DNA of 64,000 bases from Mycobacterium sp. PSTR-4-N. Lineage in GTDB: Bacteria; Actinomycetota; Actinomycetes; Mycobacteriales; Mycobacteriaceae. Both the position numbers and the translations under genes were made by a program. Positions 36,705 to 48,608 of this stretch are shown here, one piece after another; within the stretch, counting starts at the first letter, position 1, and every line of letters starts with the position of its first letter. The DNA lies in the NCBI RefSeq assembly GCF_022348085.1, contig NZ_JAKRFN010000001.1, positions 558,001 through 622,000 on the forward strand, read 5' to 3'. Under the pieces are notes generated by a model. The model was given only the letters and a program-made list of their open reading frames with translations, did no database searches and was not told the origin of the DNA.

Positions 36705-37685
36705 GTGCTCACCGCCGAACTACCCCACCGCGGCTCCCACCGTTCCCGCCGCGCCGCCGCACTCGCCGGCCTCACCCTGCGTCAGCTCAGCCTGGTCCTC
36801 CCGCCCGATCAGCCATGGGGGCTGTGGACCTCCCGGCAGATCGTCGCCCGCCTGATGGACACGTTCGGGCCCTCACTGGCCGGCACCCGGACAGAACCCG
36901 TCGACGTCCGCACCTCCGACGGCGAACGTGTGGTCGGCGAATGGGTCTGGGGCCGAGGCGTTCCGCGCGACACCACCCGGGCGATCTACTTCGTCCACGG
37001 CAGCGGTTTCGCGCTCTGCTCCACCCGCACGCACCGCCGACTGGTGTCCTGGCTCTCCCGGCTGACCGGAATGGGCGTCTTCAGCATCGACTACCGGCTG
37101 GCACCGCGGCACCGATTCCCCACCGCCGCAGACGATGTCCGCCGGGGCTGGGAATGGCTCACCGGTGAGGAGGGCATCGCGCCCGAACGCATGGTGATCG
37201 CCGGCGATTCCGCCGGCGGCCACCTCATCACCGACCTCCTGCTCCAGTCCGACATCCGCCACCCCGCGGGCATGGTGTTGATGTCGCCGCTGCTGGATCT
37301 CACGTTCGCGTTGGCCCGGTCGCGGGAACGCAGCCGCCCCGACCCCGCGATCCGCTCCCGTGACGCCGCTCGACTGGTCGAGTTGTACTGCCGGGGAATC
37401 GAACCCACCCATCCCCGGCTGACACTCGATGTCGCCGGGGGACGAACGCTGCCACCTGCCCTGATCCAGACCGGCGGCGCCGAAATGCTTGCCGCCGATG
37501 CCATCGCGCTCGCCGACGGGCTGCGGGCCGCCGGCGGCGAGGCGCATCTGCAGATCTGGCCCGACCAGGTCCACGTCTTCCAGGCCCTGCCACGGCTGAC
37601 TCCCGAAGCGGTGCCCGCAATGCGCGACGTGGCCGGCTTCATCGCAGACGTCCTCGCCGAGCCCGTGATCGAACAGGCCGGGTAG
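36705..37685 (+). CDS. Hormone-sensitive-lipase-family esterase, LipR-like
   Basis: Esterase of 326 residues. It shows the oxyanion-hole segment FVHGSGFALCS (HGSG replacing HGGG), the nucleophile elbow AGDSAGGHLITD, and a C-terminal DQVHVFQ with the catalytic histidine. This matches LipR (Rv3084) of the M. tuberculosis mymA operon. The GTG at 36705 was chosen from the promoter spacing (6 bases after TTGTAT). It is followed with no gap by the SDR gene, heading a five-gene operon. Confidence 0.85.
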   Translation: MLTAELPHRGSHRSRRAAALAGLTLRQLSLVLPPDQPWGLWTSRQIVARLMDTFGPSLAGTRTEPVDVRTSDGERVVGEWVWGRGVPRDTTRAIYFVHGSGFALCSTRTHRRLVSWLSRLTGMGVFSIDYRLAPRHRFPTAADDVRRGWEWLTGEEGIAPERMVIAGDSAGGHLITDLLLQSDIRHPAGMVLMSPLLDLTFALARSRERSRPDPAIRSRDAARLVELYCRGIEPTHPRLTLDVAGGRTLPPALIQTGGAEMLAADAIALADGLRAAGGEAHLQIWPDQVHVFQALPRLTPEAVPAMRDVAGFIADVLAEPVIEQAG

Positions 37686-38513
37686 ATGGGCTTCTTCGGC
37701 ACCAAACGCAGTCATCGCGCCGACGCGGTGATCACCGGCGCGGGCAGCGGCATCGGCGCCGCGTTCGCCACCGAGCTGGCTCGTCGCGGCGGCCGGGTGC
37801 TGTGCAGCGACATCGATCTCGACGCCGCCACCGCCACGGCCGAGTTGCTGCGCAGCACCGGAACCGACGCATCGGCGCTCCGGTGCGACGTGACCGACGT
37901 CGACGACGTGCACCGCCTCGCCGACGCGGCGCACTCGTTCTTCGGCGGCGCACCCACCGTCGTCATCAACAACGCCGGCGTCGGTGCCGGCGGCGCCCCG
38001 ATCGGCGAGATCGACCTCGCCGACTGGAGGTGGGTGCTCGGCGTGAACCTGTGGGGTCCGATCCACGGCTGCCACGTGTTCGCGCCGATCCTGCGCGACG
38101 CCGGCCGCCCGGCAGGCATCGTCAACGTCGCCTCCGCAGCCGCTTTCGGCGCCGCGCCGGGGATGGCCGCCTACAACGTGAGCAAGGCGGGCACACTGTC
38201 GCTGTCGGAGACGCTGTCGGCCGAACTCGCCGGCACCGGCATCACCGTGACGGCACTGTGCCCCACGTTCGTCAAGACCAATATCGTCAGCGCGGGCCGG
38301 ATATCCGAGACATCCACCCATCTCGCCGACAACCTCATGCGCTGGATCGGCTTCTCGCCCGACCGTGTCGCCCGCATGTGCCTGGACACCCTCGACCGCG
38401 GCGGCCTGTACTGCATGCCCCAACCAGAGGCCCGGATCGGCTGGGGCATCAAGCGTTTCACCCCGACGGTGTACACCCGCGCCGCCGGTCTGATCACCCG
38501 CGTCACCACCTAG
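37686..38513 (+). CDS. Short-chain dehydrogenase, SadH-like
   Basis: Classical SDR of 275 residues (SadH, Rv3085, is 276). It has the dinucleotide motif TGAGSGIGAAFA, NNAGVG, and the active-site tyrosine-lysine pair in YNVSKAGTL. The ATG immediately follows the stop of the esterase gene. In the mymA operon the homologue is thought to oxidise or reduce an alcohol or ketone intermediate. The ferritin-like gene follows 12 bases later. Confidence 0.88.
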   Translation: MGFFGTKRSHRADAVITGAGSGIGAAFATELARRGGRVLCSDIDLDAATATAELLRSTGTDASALRCDVTDVDDVHRLADAAHSFFGGAPTVVINNAGVGAGGAPIGEIDLADWRWVLGVNLWGPIHGCHVFAPILRDAGRPAGIVNVASAAAFGAAPGMAAYNVSKAGTLSLSETLSAELAGTGITVTALCPTFVKTNIVSAGRISETSTHLADNLMRWIGFSPDRVARMCLDTLDRGGLYCMPQPEARIGWGIKRFTPTVYTRAAGLITRVTT

Positions 38514-38525
38514 GAGGAGACACCG

Positions 38526-39455
38526 ATGGCACAAGCCACGATGGACATGGACGCCATGCTGGCCAAGATCAAGGACCGGCAGTGGGCACTGGCCGACATC
38601 GACTGGGACGCACCGGGCGCCGAGACGATCACCGACGAGATGCGGCCCAAGCTCAAGGCCTTCATGGCCGACCTGTGCTGGATCGAGAACGTCGGAGCCC
38701 GCGGGTTCGCCGCGCTGGCCAAGAAGGCTCCCACCCCGACCATCGCCGAGATCTACCGGTACTTCCACGCCGAGGAGCAGCGCCACGCCAATGCCGAACT
38801 GGCGCTGATGAAGCGGTGGGGCATGCTCGACGACGGGGAGATGCCGGAACCGAATGTCAACATCCGGCTGGCCATCGACTGGCTCGACACCTACTCCGAC
38901 GACATGTCGCTGTCGATCCTGGGCACCGTCATCCCGATGCTCGAGGTGGCCCTCGACGGGGCGCTGCTCAAGTTCCTCCTCGAAGAAGTGCACGACCCCG
39001 TCTGCCACCAGGTGTTCGAGAAGATCAACAACGACGAATCCCGGCATATCGCCGTCGATTTCGCAGTTCTCGACATGATCGGCCACGGTGATCTGCGCCA
39101 TCTGCTCGTACAGTTCGTCGGCAACATCGCCTCGCCTGGCCTCATCATGGGCATGATGCTGTACGTCCCGCTGCTCAACCGGATGCGTAACAACATCATC
39201 GAGATGGGTCTGCAGCCCGAGAAGCTCTACAACGCCATGAAGCGCTTCCAGACCCTCGGCGAACGCGGCGAAAAGACCTGGCGGGTACCGACATACCAAC
39301 TGCTCAAGTATCACGGGCGCGCCGTCATCAATCCGCGCAATCCCTACCACTGGCTCGCCAACCCCATGGTGTGGGCATCCGACTACTACCCCAAGATGCT
39401 GCTGCGGCCCATCCCCTCCTGGTTCAAAGAGCTCACCCACGAGCCGGCGGCCTGA
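38526..39455 (+). CDS. Ferritin-like di-iron protein
   Basis: Mostly helical protein of 309 residues. Two motifs look like carboxylate-bridged di-iron ligands: YFHAEEQRHANAE near residue 80 and NNDESRHIAVDF near 170 (E-x2-H type), with a further Glu in CWIENVGARGF. This suggests an oxygenase, N-oxygenase or desaturase-like role. AGGAGGAG, overlapping the SDR stop, precedes the ATG. Such a gene is not in the M. tuberculosis mymA operon, so it marks a different version of the pathway. The reaction is unknown. Confidence 0.75.
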   Translation: MAQATMDMDAMLAKIKDRQWALADIDWDAPGAETITDEMRPKLKAFMADLCWIENVGARGFAALAKKAPTPTIAEIYRYFHAEEQRHANAELALMKRWGMLDDGEMPEPNVNIRLAIDWLDTYSDDMSLSILGTVIPMLEVALDGALLKFLLEEVHDPVCHQVFEKINNDESRHIAVDFAVLDMIGHGDLRHLLVQFVGNIASPGLIMGMMLYVPLLNRMRNNIIEMGLQPEKLYNAMKRFQTLGERGEKTWRVPTYQLLKYHGRAVINPRNPYHWLANPMVWASDYYPKMLLRPIPSWFKELTHEPAA

Positions 39456-39458
39456 CCC

Positions 39459-40958
39459 ATGGCCCTGACACGCGTACACGACACCCTGATCGTCGGCGCC
39501 GGCTTCACGGGGCTGGGCGCGGCCATCAAACTACGGCAGGCAGGTGTCGAGGACATCGCCATCGTCGAACGCGCCGACGAGGTCGGCGGGACCTGGAGGG
39601 ACAACACCTACCCCGGGGTGGCCTGCGACATCCCCACCATGTTGTATTCGTTCTCGTTCGCCCGTAACCCGGCCTGGTCACGCATGTACCCCTCCGGCGG
39701 CGAGATCCGCGATCACATCGAAGCTCTCACCGATCAGCACGGTCTGCGCCGGTTGATCCGATTCGGCACCGAGGTGACCGGCCTGAGCTTCGCCGAGGAC
39801 ACCGGGGTGTGGACGGCAACGGTCGACGGCCGCAGGAAGATCCGAGCGCGAACCGTCGTGCTGGCCTCGGGCCCGCTGGCCGATCACAGCCTGCCCGACA
39901 TCCGGGGGATCGAGACGTACACGGGCACCAAGATCCACAGCGCCTCGTGGGATCACGGTTTCGAGGTCACCGGTAAGCGGATCGGCGTGATCGGCACGGG
40001 CGCCAGCGCCGTGCAGCTCGTTCCCGAACTGGCCAAGGACGCCGCCTTCGTCAAGGTGTTCCAGCGCACTCCCGGCTGGGTACTGCCCCGCCCCGATGTC
40101 GGCATCCCCGATTCGATCCAACAGCTGTTCGCCAAAGTACCTGCCGCACAGGAGCTGACGCGCCAAGCATTGTTCTGGGGGCACGAGGCGTGCGCCGCCG
40201 CGCTGGTGTGGAACACCCCGCTGACCGGGTTGGTGTCGGTACTGGGTCGCGCACACCTGCGCCTGCGGGTCAAGGATGCGTGGCTGCGCCGCCAGCTCAC
40301 GCCGGACTTCACCCCCGGGTGCAAGCGGATGCTGATCTCCAACGACTACTACACCGCATTGCAACGGGAGAACTGCAAGCTCATCGACTGGCCGATCGCG
40401 ACGTTGAGCCCGGTCGGGATCCGCACCAGCGACGGCATCGAACACCACCTCGACGCGATCGTGTTCGCCACCGGTTACGACGTCCACCTGTCCGGACCGC
40501 CCTTTCCCGTCACCGGCCTCGGAGGTCGATCACTTCAGCAGGACTGGGCTGCACACGCCGAGGCGCACAAGAGCACCAGCGTGCACGGCTATCCCAACCT
40601 GTTCCTGATGACCGGCCCGAACTCCGGGCCCGGCCACAACTCTCTGCTCGTCTACATCGAAGGGCAGATCGATTACGCGGTTGCCGGCATCACCACGATC
40701 CTGAAGCAGAACCTGCGCTACCTCGACGTGCGCGCCGATGTGCAGCGCCGCTACAACGCCGGCATCCAGCGGCGGTTGGCCAACACGACGTGGATGTCGG
40801 GATGCCGCAGCTGGTATCTGACCGCCGACGGCTTCAACGCGTCGATGTACCCGGGACTGGCGACACAGTATCTTCGACAGATGCGCCAATTCCGGTTCGA
40901 CGACTACGCCGCGGTGGCACACGGCGCGCGAGTACGCGCCGTGCCCTCCACCGCCTGA
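39459..40958 (+). CDS. FAD monooxygenase, MymA-like (Baeyer-Villiger type)
   Basis: Flavoprotein monooxygenase of 499 residues (MymA, Rv3083, is 495). It has an FAD motif VGAGFTGLGAAIKL at the N-terminus, the Baeyer-Villiger fingerprint YTGTKIHSASWDH near residue 155, a second Rossmann motif IGVIGTGASAVQ, and VFATGYDVH. It inserts oxygen into ketones or oxygenates heteroatoms using NADPH. It lies 3 bases after the ferritin-like gene and 11 before the MerR gene, so it belongs to the same operon. MymA is acid-induced and linked to the cell envelope in M. tuberculosis. Confidence 0.88.
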   Translation: MALTRVHDTLIVGAGFTGLGAAIKLRQAGVEDIAIVERADEVGGTWRDNTYPGVACDIPTMLYSFSFARNPAWSRMYPSGGEIRDHIEALTDQHGLRRLIRFGTEVTGLSFAEDTGVWTATVDGRRKIRARTVVLASGPLADHSLPDIRGIETYTGTKIHSASWDHGFEVTGKRIGVIGTGASAVQLVPELAKDAAFVKVFQRTPGWVLPRPDVGIPDSIQQLFAKVPAAQELTRQALFWGHEACAAALVWNTPLTGLVSVLGRAHLRLRVKDAWLRRQLTPDFTPGCKRMLISNDYYTALQRENCKLIDWPIATLSPVGIRTSDGIEHHLDAIVFATGYDVHLSGPPFPVTGLGGRSLQQDWAAHAEAHKSTSVHGYPNLFLMTGPNSGPGHNSLLVYIEGQIDYAVAGITTILKQNLRYLDVRADVQRRYNAGIQRRLANTTWMSGCRSWYLTADGFNASMYPGLATQYLRQMRQFRFDDYAAVAHGARVRAVPSTA

Positions 40959-40969
40959 CCGCGACCGCG

Positions 40970-41842
40970 ATGTCCCAGCCCAGGTCCGGTGGACCGATCC
41001 CGACGATCCTGCGACGGATCCGCCGCGGTTCCCGCGACGTCGTCGAGGCCGCGGTGTCCCAGTTGTTCGACGCCGCAGTGCAACCGCACGGTGTCACGGA
41101 ATCCGGTGAATACCGCATCGACGAATTGGCCCGCCTGGGTGGGACGACGACCCGCAACGTCCGTGTCTACCGGGATCGCGGATTGCTGCACCCGCCGTTG
41201 CGGGTCGGCCGGATCGCGCTGTACAACGACACCCACCTCACCCGGCTGCGGCTGATCACGTCTCTGCTCGACCGCGGCTACAACCTGGCCCACGTCAACG
41301 AGATGCTCTCGACATGGGAGCAGGGCAAGGACATCGGCGACATGCTCGGGTTGGAGTCGGCGATCGCGGGCAGCTGGGCCACCGAGAAGCCGCAGCGGAT
41401 GGCACTCGCCGAGGCTCGGGAGACCATCGGCGACGATGCCGCGTTCGATCGCATGGTCTCGCTCGACATCATCCGCGTCGACGGTGAGCACGCCACGGTG
41501 GTGCGGCCCACGCTGGTCGCGGCGTTCACCGAGATCCACCGCTACGGCGTGGCGTACGACAAGCTCGTCGACATCCACGAACAGGTGAGCCCGCTGCTGG
41601 ACCAGATCAGCGCGATCCTCGTGCAGGCCGGCCTCGAGGAGGTCGTCGACAAGATCAATCCGGGCGCCGCGATGCCCGACGACGTCAAGGTCGCCGAACT
41701 CATCACCACGCTGGTGCGGTTCCGCACCCAGGCCGTGGGTGCCGTCAGTGCGACACTGGCGTTTTCGATCGAGTCCGCGGTGGAGACCACAGTCGCGACG
41801 ATGCTCGGCGATCTCATCGAGAAAAGTGCCTCCGGCGACTGA
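40970..41842 (+). CDS. MerR-family transcriptional regulator
   Basis: Protein of 290 residues. After about 45 N-terminal residues comes a MerR winged helix: YRIDELARLGGTTTRNVRVY, then RDRGLLHPPLRVGRIALYN, and the arm helix LRLITSLLDRGYNLAHVNEM. The remaining 180 residues are helical and lack the cysteines of metal-sensing MerR proteins, so an organic ligand is likely. Being the last gene of the mymA-like operon, it may control the promoter at 36670. The M. tuberculosis operon uses the AraC-type VirS instead. Confidence 0.85.
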   Translation: MSQPRSGGPIPTILRRIRRGSRDVVEAAVSQLFDAAVQPHGVTESGEYRIDELARLGGTTTRNVRVYRDRGLLHPPLRVGRIALYNDTHLTRLRLITSLLDRGYNLAHVNEMLSTWEQGKDIGDMLGLESAIAGSWATEKPQRMALAEARETIGDDAAFDRMVSLDIIRVDGEHATVVRPTLVAAFTEIHRYGVAYDKLVDIHEQVSPLLDQISAILVQAGLEEVVDKINPGAAMPDDVKVAELITTLVRFRTQAVGAVSATLAFSIESAVETTVATMLGDLIEKSASGD

Positions 41843-41868
41843 TCAAGTGTCGGAAGCCGGACCGACCG

Positions 41869-43437
41869 TCACTCCCACTCGATGGTGCCCGGCGGCTTGC
41901 TGGTGATGTCCAGGACGACCCGATTCACTTCGCGAACTTCGTTGGTGATGCGGGTCGAGATCCGTTCCAGCACCTCGTAGGGCACGCGGGTCCAGTCCGC
42001 GGTCATCGCGTCCTCGCTCGACACCGGGCGCAGCACGATCGGGTGCCCGTAGGTGCGGCCGTCGCCTTGCACGCCGACCGAGCGCACGTCGGCGAGCAGC
42101 ACCACCGGGCACTGCCAGATCTGGTGATCCAGGCCGGCCGAGGTCAGCTCCTCGCGGGCGATCGCGTCGGCGCGGCGCAGCGTGTCCAGCCGGTCCGCGG
42201 TGACCTCGCCGACGATCCGGATACCCAGCCCGGGCCCCGGAAAAGGTTGGCGCGCAACGATGTCCTCGGGCAGGCCGAGTTCGCGGCCAACCGCGCGGAC
42301 CTCGTCCTTGAACAGCAACCGCAGCGGTTCGACGAGCTTGAACTTGAGATCTCCCGGCAGGCCGCCGACATTGTGATGGCTCTTGATGTTCGCGGTGCCG
42401 GTGCCGCCGCCCGATTCGACGACGTCGGGATACAGCGTGCCCTGGACCAGGAATTCGACAGTGACATCCGAGCCCTTCGGGCTCTCCAGCGCGTCGCGCA
42501 CAGCGCCCTCGAACGCCCGGATGAACTCACGGCCGATGATCTTGCGCTTGCCCTCGGGGTTCGTCACTCCCGACAGCGCTTCCAGGAATCGGTCGGCCAC
42601 GTCGACGGTGACGAGGTTCGCGCCGGTGGCGGCCACGAAGTCGCGCTGCACCTGGGCGCGCTCGCCGGCGCGCAGCAATCCGTGATCGACGAACACACAC
42701 GTCAGCCGGTCGCCGATGGCGCGTTGCACGAGGGCCGCCGCGACCGCGGAATCCACTCCGCCGGACAGCCCGCAGATGGCCCGTCCGTCGCCGATCTGGG
42801 TGCGGACCTGCTCGACGAGCGCGTCGGCGATGTTGGCCGGCGTCCACGTCGCGTCGATGCCGGCGAACTCGTGCAGGAACCGGCTGAGTACCTGCTGGCC
42901 GTGCGGACTGTGCATGACCTCCGGGTGGTACTGCACGCCCGCCAATCCGCGCGCCCGGTTCTCGAACGCCGCGACCGGGGCGCCCGAACTGGTGGCCACG
43001 ACGTCGAACCCGGCCGGAGCCTCGGTGACCGCGTCACCGTGGCTCATCCAGACCGGCTGCCTCGCGGGCAGATCCGAATGCAGCTCTCCGCCCACCACAT
43101 TGAGCTCGGTGCGGCCGAATTCACTGGTCCCGGTGTGCGCGACCGTGCCACCGAGCGCTTGCGCCATCGCCTGGAAGCCGTAGCAGATGCCGAAGACCGG
43201 GATGTCGAGGTCGAACAGCGCCGGGTCGAGCTGCGGTGCACCGTCGGAGTAGACGCTGGCCGGTCCGCCGGAGAGCACGACTGCGCGCGGGTTGCGCGCT
43301 TTGATCTCGTCGACGGTCGTGGTGTGCGGGATGACTTCGGAGAACACCCGCGCCTCCCGCACCCGCCGTGCGATGAGCTGGGCGTACTGGGCGCCGAAGT
43401 CGACGACCAGTACCGGGCGGGGAGCAGCAGAATCCAC
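41869..43437 (-). CDS. guaA: GMP synthase (glutamine-hydrolysing)
   Basis: Makes GMP from XMP, glutamine and ATP. The product has 522 residues (Rv3396c, 525). The class I glutaminase domain shows [20 protein letters not shown] and the catalytic cysteine in GICYGFQAM, with YHPEVMHS giving the His-Glu pair. The synthetase domain has the PP-loop [12 protein letters not shown]. The GTG at 43437 lies 6 bases after TAGACT (43444-43449, minus strand), predicting a leaderless mRNA. It lies 29 bases downstream of choD but has its own promoter. Confidence 0.97.
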   Translation of the reverse strand: MDSAAPRPVLVVDFGAQYAQLIARRVREARVFSEVIPHTTTVDEIKARNPRAVVLSGGPASVYSDGAPQLDPALFDLDIPVFGICYGFQAMAQALGGTVAHTGTSEFGRTELNVVGGELHSDLPARQPVWMSHGDAVTEAPAGFDVVATSSGAPVAAFENRARGLAGVQYHPEVMHSPHGQQVLSRFLHEFAGIDATWTPANIADALVEQVRTQIGDGRAICGLSGGVDSAVAAALVQRAIGDRLTCVFVDHGLLRAGERAQVQRDFVAATGANLVTVDVADRFLEALSGVTNPEGKRKIIGREFIRAFEGAVRDALESPKGSDVTVEFLVQGTLYPDVVESGGGTGTANIKSHHNVGGLPGDLKFKLVEPLRLLFKDEVRAVGRELGLPEDIVARQPFPGPGLGIRIVGEVTADRLDTLRRADAIAREELTSAGLDHQIWQCPVVLLADVRSVGVQGDGRTYGHPIVLRPVSSEDAMTADWTRVPYEVLERISTRITNEVREVNRVVLDITSKPPGTIEWE

Positions 43438-43466
43438 CCGAACAGTCTAGTGGGGTGCTTCCAGGG

Positions 43467-45233
43467 TCAGGCGCCCTGCGCTTCCGCGGTGGTGGGGTCG
43501 CGCCGATTGACGGTCTCGGCACTCACGCCCCAGTCCAGAGCGGCGGGTGCGCCTGCGGGGACCACCGGATGCGCGGGCTCGATCGGAGCCAGCTGCCGGT
43601 ACGGCTCACCCTGGGCGGGCCGCAGATCCTGCTCGCCCTTGTTCGGCCACAGCGAGGCCGCGCGTTCGGCCTGCGCGGTGATCGACAGCGACGGGTTCAC
43701 ACCGAGATTCGCCGAGATCGCCGCACCGTCGACCACCGACAGCGTCGGGTAGTTCCACACCCGGTGGTAGGGGTCGATGACCCCGTGCTCGGGGCTGTCC
43801 CCGATCACCGCACCGCCGAGGAAGTGCGCGGTGAGGGGAATGTTGAACAGCTCGCCCCACGTGCCGCCGGCGACACCGTCGATCTTCTTGGCGATGCGCC
43901 GCGTCACCTCGTTGCCGACGGGAATCCACGACGGGTTGGGCTCGCCGTGGCCCTGCTTGCTGAGGTAGCGGTGGAAGCCGAACCGGGTGCGCTTGGTGAA
44001 CGTCGTGATCGAGTTGTCGAGGTTCTGCATGACCAGCGCGATCATGGTGCGCTCGCTCCACCGGCGGGGATTGAGCAGGCGCAGCGTGCCTCTCGGATCC
44101 TCGCGGGCGGTGCGGACCAGCTGCTTCCAGCGCGGCACGTCGGTGCCCTCCGGTCCGGCCCCGTCGGTCATCAGGGTCTGCAGCAGACCCATGGCGTTGG
44201 ACCCCTTGCCGTACCGGCACGGCTCGACGTGGGTGTCGGAGGTCGGGTGGATCGACGACGTGATCGCCACCCCGTGGGTCAGATTCAAGTCGTCGGCGAC
44301 CCGCAACCGGCCGGCCCCGACGATCGACTCGGAGTTGGTGCGGGTGAGCATGCCGAGGCGATCCGAGAGCTTCGGCAGACGGCCGGTGTCACGCATCTTG
44401 AACAGCAGTCGCTGCGTGCCGTAGGTGCCGGCGGCGACGACCACCTGGTTCGCGGTGAACGTGCGACGGGTGCGCCGCACCCAACTGCCGGTGCGCACCG
44501 TGCGGACCTGCCATGTGCCGTCGGGGCGCTCGCTGAAGTCGGTGACCGTGGTCATCGGCTCGATGTGTGCGCCGGCCTTCTCGGCCAGCCCGAGGTAGTT
44601 CTTGATCAGCGTGTTCTTGGCGCCGAAGCGGCAGCCCGTCATGCACGACCCGCACTCGATGCAGCCGGTGCGCGCCGGCCCGGCGCCGCCGAAGTACGGA
44701 TCGGGCAGGAGCTGACCGGGCCGCTTCTCACCGTCGGGGCCGAAGAAGACCCCTACCGGCGTCGGCACCCACGTGTCTCGGCAGCCCATGTCCTCGGCGA
44801 CCTCCTGCATGATGCGGTCGGCGTCGGTCACCGTCGGGTTCGTGACGACGCCGAGCATCCGCTGCGCCTGGTCGTAGTGGGGCAGCAGTTCGGAACGCCA
44901 GTCGGTGATGTCGCGCCACTGCGGGTCGTTGAAGAACGGCTCCCTCGGCACGTACAGCGTGTTGGCGTAGTTCAGCGAGCCGCCGCCGACCCCCGCACCC
45001 GCGAGGATCATCACGTTGTTGAGCAGGTGGATGCGCTGGATACCGAACATGCCGAAGCGCGGAGCCCACAGGAATCGGCGCAGGTTCCACGACGTCTTGG
45101 CGAAGTCGGGATCCTCGTAGCGCTTGCCCGCCTCGAGGACCAGGACCTTGTAGCCCTTCTCGGTAAGTCGCAGCGCGCTCACGCTGCCGCCGAACCCCGA
45201 ACCGATGATCACGACGTCGTAGTCAGGCTTCAT
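43467..45233 (-). CDS. choD: Cholesterol oxidase-family GMC flavoenzyme
   Basis: Flavoprotein of 588 residues, the ChoD (Rv3409c) type. The start MKPDYDVVIIGSGFGGSVSA gives the FAD Rossmann motif, followed by AGAGVGGGSLNYANTLYVP and CIECGSCMTGCRFGAKNT. The C-terminal part has TAHFLGGAVIGD with the active-site histidine region and a final FAD segment VVDGAAISANLGVNPS. Annotated as cholesterol oxidase, though its role in sterol catabolism is disputed in mycobacteria. The ATG at 45233 matches the family; earlier in-frame starts exist. A 12-base AT-rich palindrome lies upstream at 45269-45280. Confidence 0.9.
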   Translation of the reverse strand: MKPDYDVVIIGSGFGGSVSALRLTEKGYKVLVLEAGKRYEDPDFAKTSWNLRRFLWAPRFGMFGIQRIHLLNNVMILAGAGVGGGSLNYANTLYVPREPFFNDPQWRDITDWRSELLPHYDQAQRMLGVVTNPTVTDADRIMQEVAEDMGCRDTWVPTPVGVFFGPDGEKRPGQLLPDPYFGGAGPARTGCIECGSCMTGCRFGAKNTLIKNYLGLAEKAGAHIEPMTTVTDFSERPDGTWQVRTVRTGSWVRRTRRTFTANQVVVAAGTYGTQRLLFKMRDTGRLPKLSDRLGMLTRTNSESIVGAGRLRVADDLNLTHGVAITSSIHPTSDTHVEPCRYGKGSNAMGLLQTLMTDGAGPEGTDVPRWKQLVRTAREDPRGTLRLLNPRRWSERTMIALVMQNLDNSITTFTKRTRFGFHRYLSKQGHGEPNPSWIPVGNEVTRRIAKKIDGVAGGTWGELFNIPLTAHFLGGAVIGDSPEHGVIDPYHRVWNYPTLSVVDGAAISANLGVNPSLSITAQAERAASLWPNKGEQDLRPAQGEPYRQLAPIEPAHPVVPAGAPAALDWGVSAETVNRRDPTTAEAQGA

Positions 45234-45300
45234 GCCGTCCATTATGCGGCCTCTCGACATGACGGCCAACTTTGTAAAGTGGCCCGCGACACAATGGTGG

Positions 45301-46437
45301 TCAGACGCCGACGGTCAGACCGACCTTCTGGAACTCCTTGAGATCGCAGTAGCCCGCCTTGGCCATCGACCGCCGCAGGCCGCCGACCAGGTTCAACGCA
45401 CCGAACGGGTCGTCCGACGGGCCGTTCAACACCTGTTCGAGGGCGGGCCGCTCCCCGGACTCCACCTGCAGCAGCGCGCCGCGCGGCAGTGACGGGTGGG
45501 CGGCCGCAGCCGGCCAGAACCAGCCGCCGCCCAGCGCTTCGGCCGCTGACGCGAGCGGGGTGCCGAGCACGACGGCGTCGGCGCCGCAGGCGATGGCCTT
45601 GGCCAGCTCACCCGAGGTGTGGATGTCACCGTCGGCGAGCACGTGCACATACCGGCCGCCGGTCTCGTCGAGGTACTCCCGCCGAGCGGCCGCCGCGTCG
45701 GCGATCGCGGTGGCCATCGGCACGCTGATGCCGAGCACCTCATCGGACGTCGTGACCCCGGCGGTGGAGCCGTATCCGACGATCACACCGGCGGCGCCGG
45801 TGCGCATCAGGTGCAGTGCGGTGCGGTGGTCCAGCACACCGCCCGCGACCACCGGCACGTCGAGCTCGGAGATGAAGGTCTTCAGGTTCAGCGGCTCGCC
45901 GTCCGAAGCGACGCGCTCGGCGGAGATGATCGTGCCCTGGATGACCAGCAGGTCGATCCCGGCCGCCACCAGCGTCGGCGTCAACGCCTGCGCGTTCTGC
46001 GGCGAGACGCGCACCGCGGTGGTGACGCCGGCCTCCCGAATCCGCGCAACCGCGGCGCCGAGAAGATCGAGATCGATTGGCGCAGAATGCAATTGCTGCA
46101 GCAGCCGAACCGACGCCGACGGATCGAACTCCTTGGAAGCGGCCTCGATCACCTCGACGATGCGTGCCTCGACGTCGGCGTGCCTGCCGATCAGACCCTC
46201 GCCGTTGAGGATGCCCAGACCACCGAGGCGGCCCAGCTCTATCGCGAACTCAGGGGACACCAGCGCATCGGTCGGGTGGGCCAGCACCGGGATCTCGAAC
46301 CGGTAGGCGTCGAGCTGCCATGCCGTCGAGACGTCCTTGGACGACCGGGTGCGCCGCGACGGCACGATGTTGATGTCGCCGAGCTCGTAGGTACGGCGCG
46401 CGGTTCGGCCCATACCAATCTCGACCATGTCTCGCAT
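45301..46437 (-). CDS. guaB3: IMP dehydrogenase-family protein GuaB3
   Basis: TIM-barrel protein of 378 residues (Rv3410c, 375), starting near MVEIGMGRTARRTYEL. It lacks the CBS pair of true IMPDH. Where GuaB2 has the catalytic loop GSICTTR, this protein has GTIISAER, so the catalytic cysteine is missing and IMPDH activity is unlikely. A GMP reductase-like or regulatory role has been suggested for the family. The ATG at 46437 has GGGGAG 9 bases upstream; GTG 46446 and ATG 46428 are alternatives. It lies 33 bases after guaB2 in the same operon. Confidence 0.92.
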   Translation of the reverse strand: MRDMVEIGMGRTARRTYELGDINIVPSRRTRSSKDVSTAWQLDAYRFEIPVLAHPTDALVSPEFAIELGRLGGLGILNGEGLIGRHADVEARIVEVIEAASKEFDPSASVRLLQQLHSAPIDLDLLGAAVARIREAGVTTAVRVSPQNAQALTPTLVAAGIDLLVIQGTIISAERVASDGEPLNLKTFISELDVPVVAGGVLDHRTALHLMRTGAAGVIVGYGSTAGVTTSDEVLGISVPMATAIADAAAARREYLDETGGRYVHVLADGDIHTSGELAKAIACGADAVVLGTPLASAAEALGGGWFWPAAAAHPSLPRGALLQVESGERPALEQVLNGPSDDPFGALNLVGGLRRSMAKAGYCDLKEFQKVGLTVGV

Positions 46438-46470
46438 GTTGTCCACTCCCCTGTTGATCCCGCGACGACC

Positions 46471-48589
<2,119 letters not shown>

Positions 48590-48608
48590 GGGCTGAATCT
48601 GCCCGTCG

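Noticed and set aside
36873..39479. 868-codon open frame on the minus strand
   Set aside because: It lies antisense to the lipase, SDR and ferritin-like genes, is His/Gly/Asp-rich in the way of GC-rich shadow frames, and shows no family motif.
45301..46437. GuaB3 as a second functional IMP dehydrogenase
   Set aside because: The catalytic cysteine loop and CBS domains are missing, so it was annotated only as an IMPDH-family protein.
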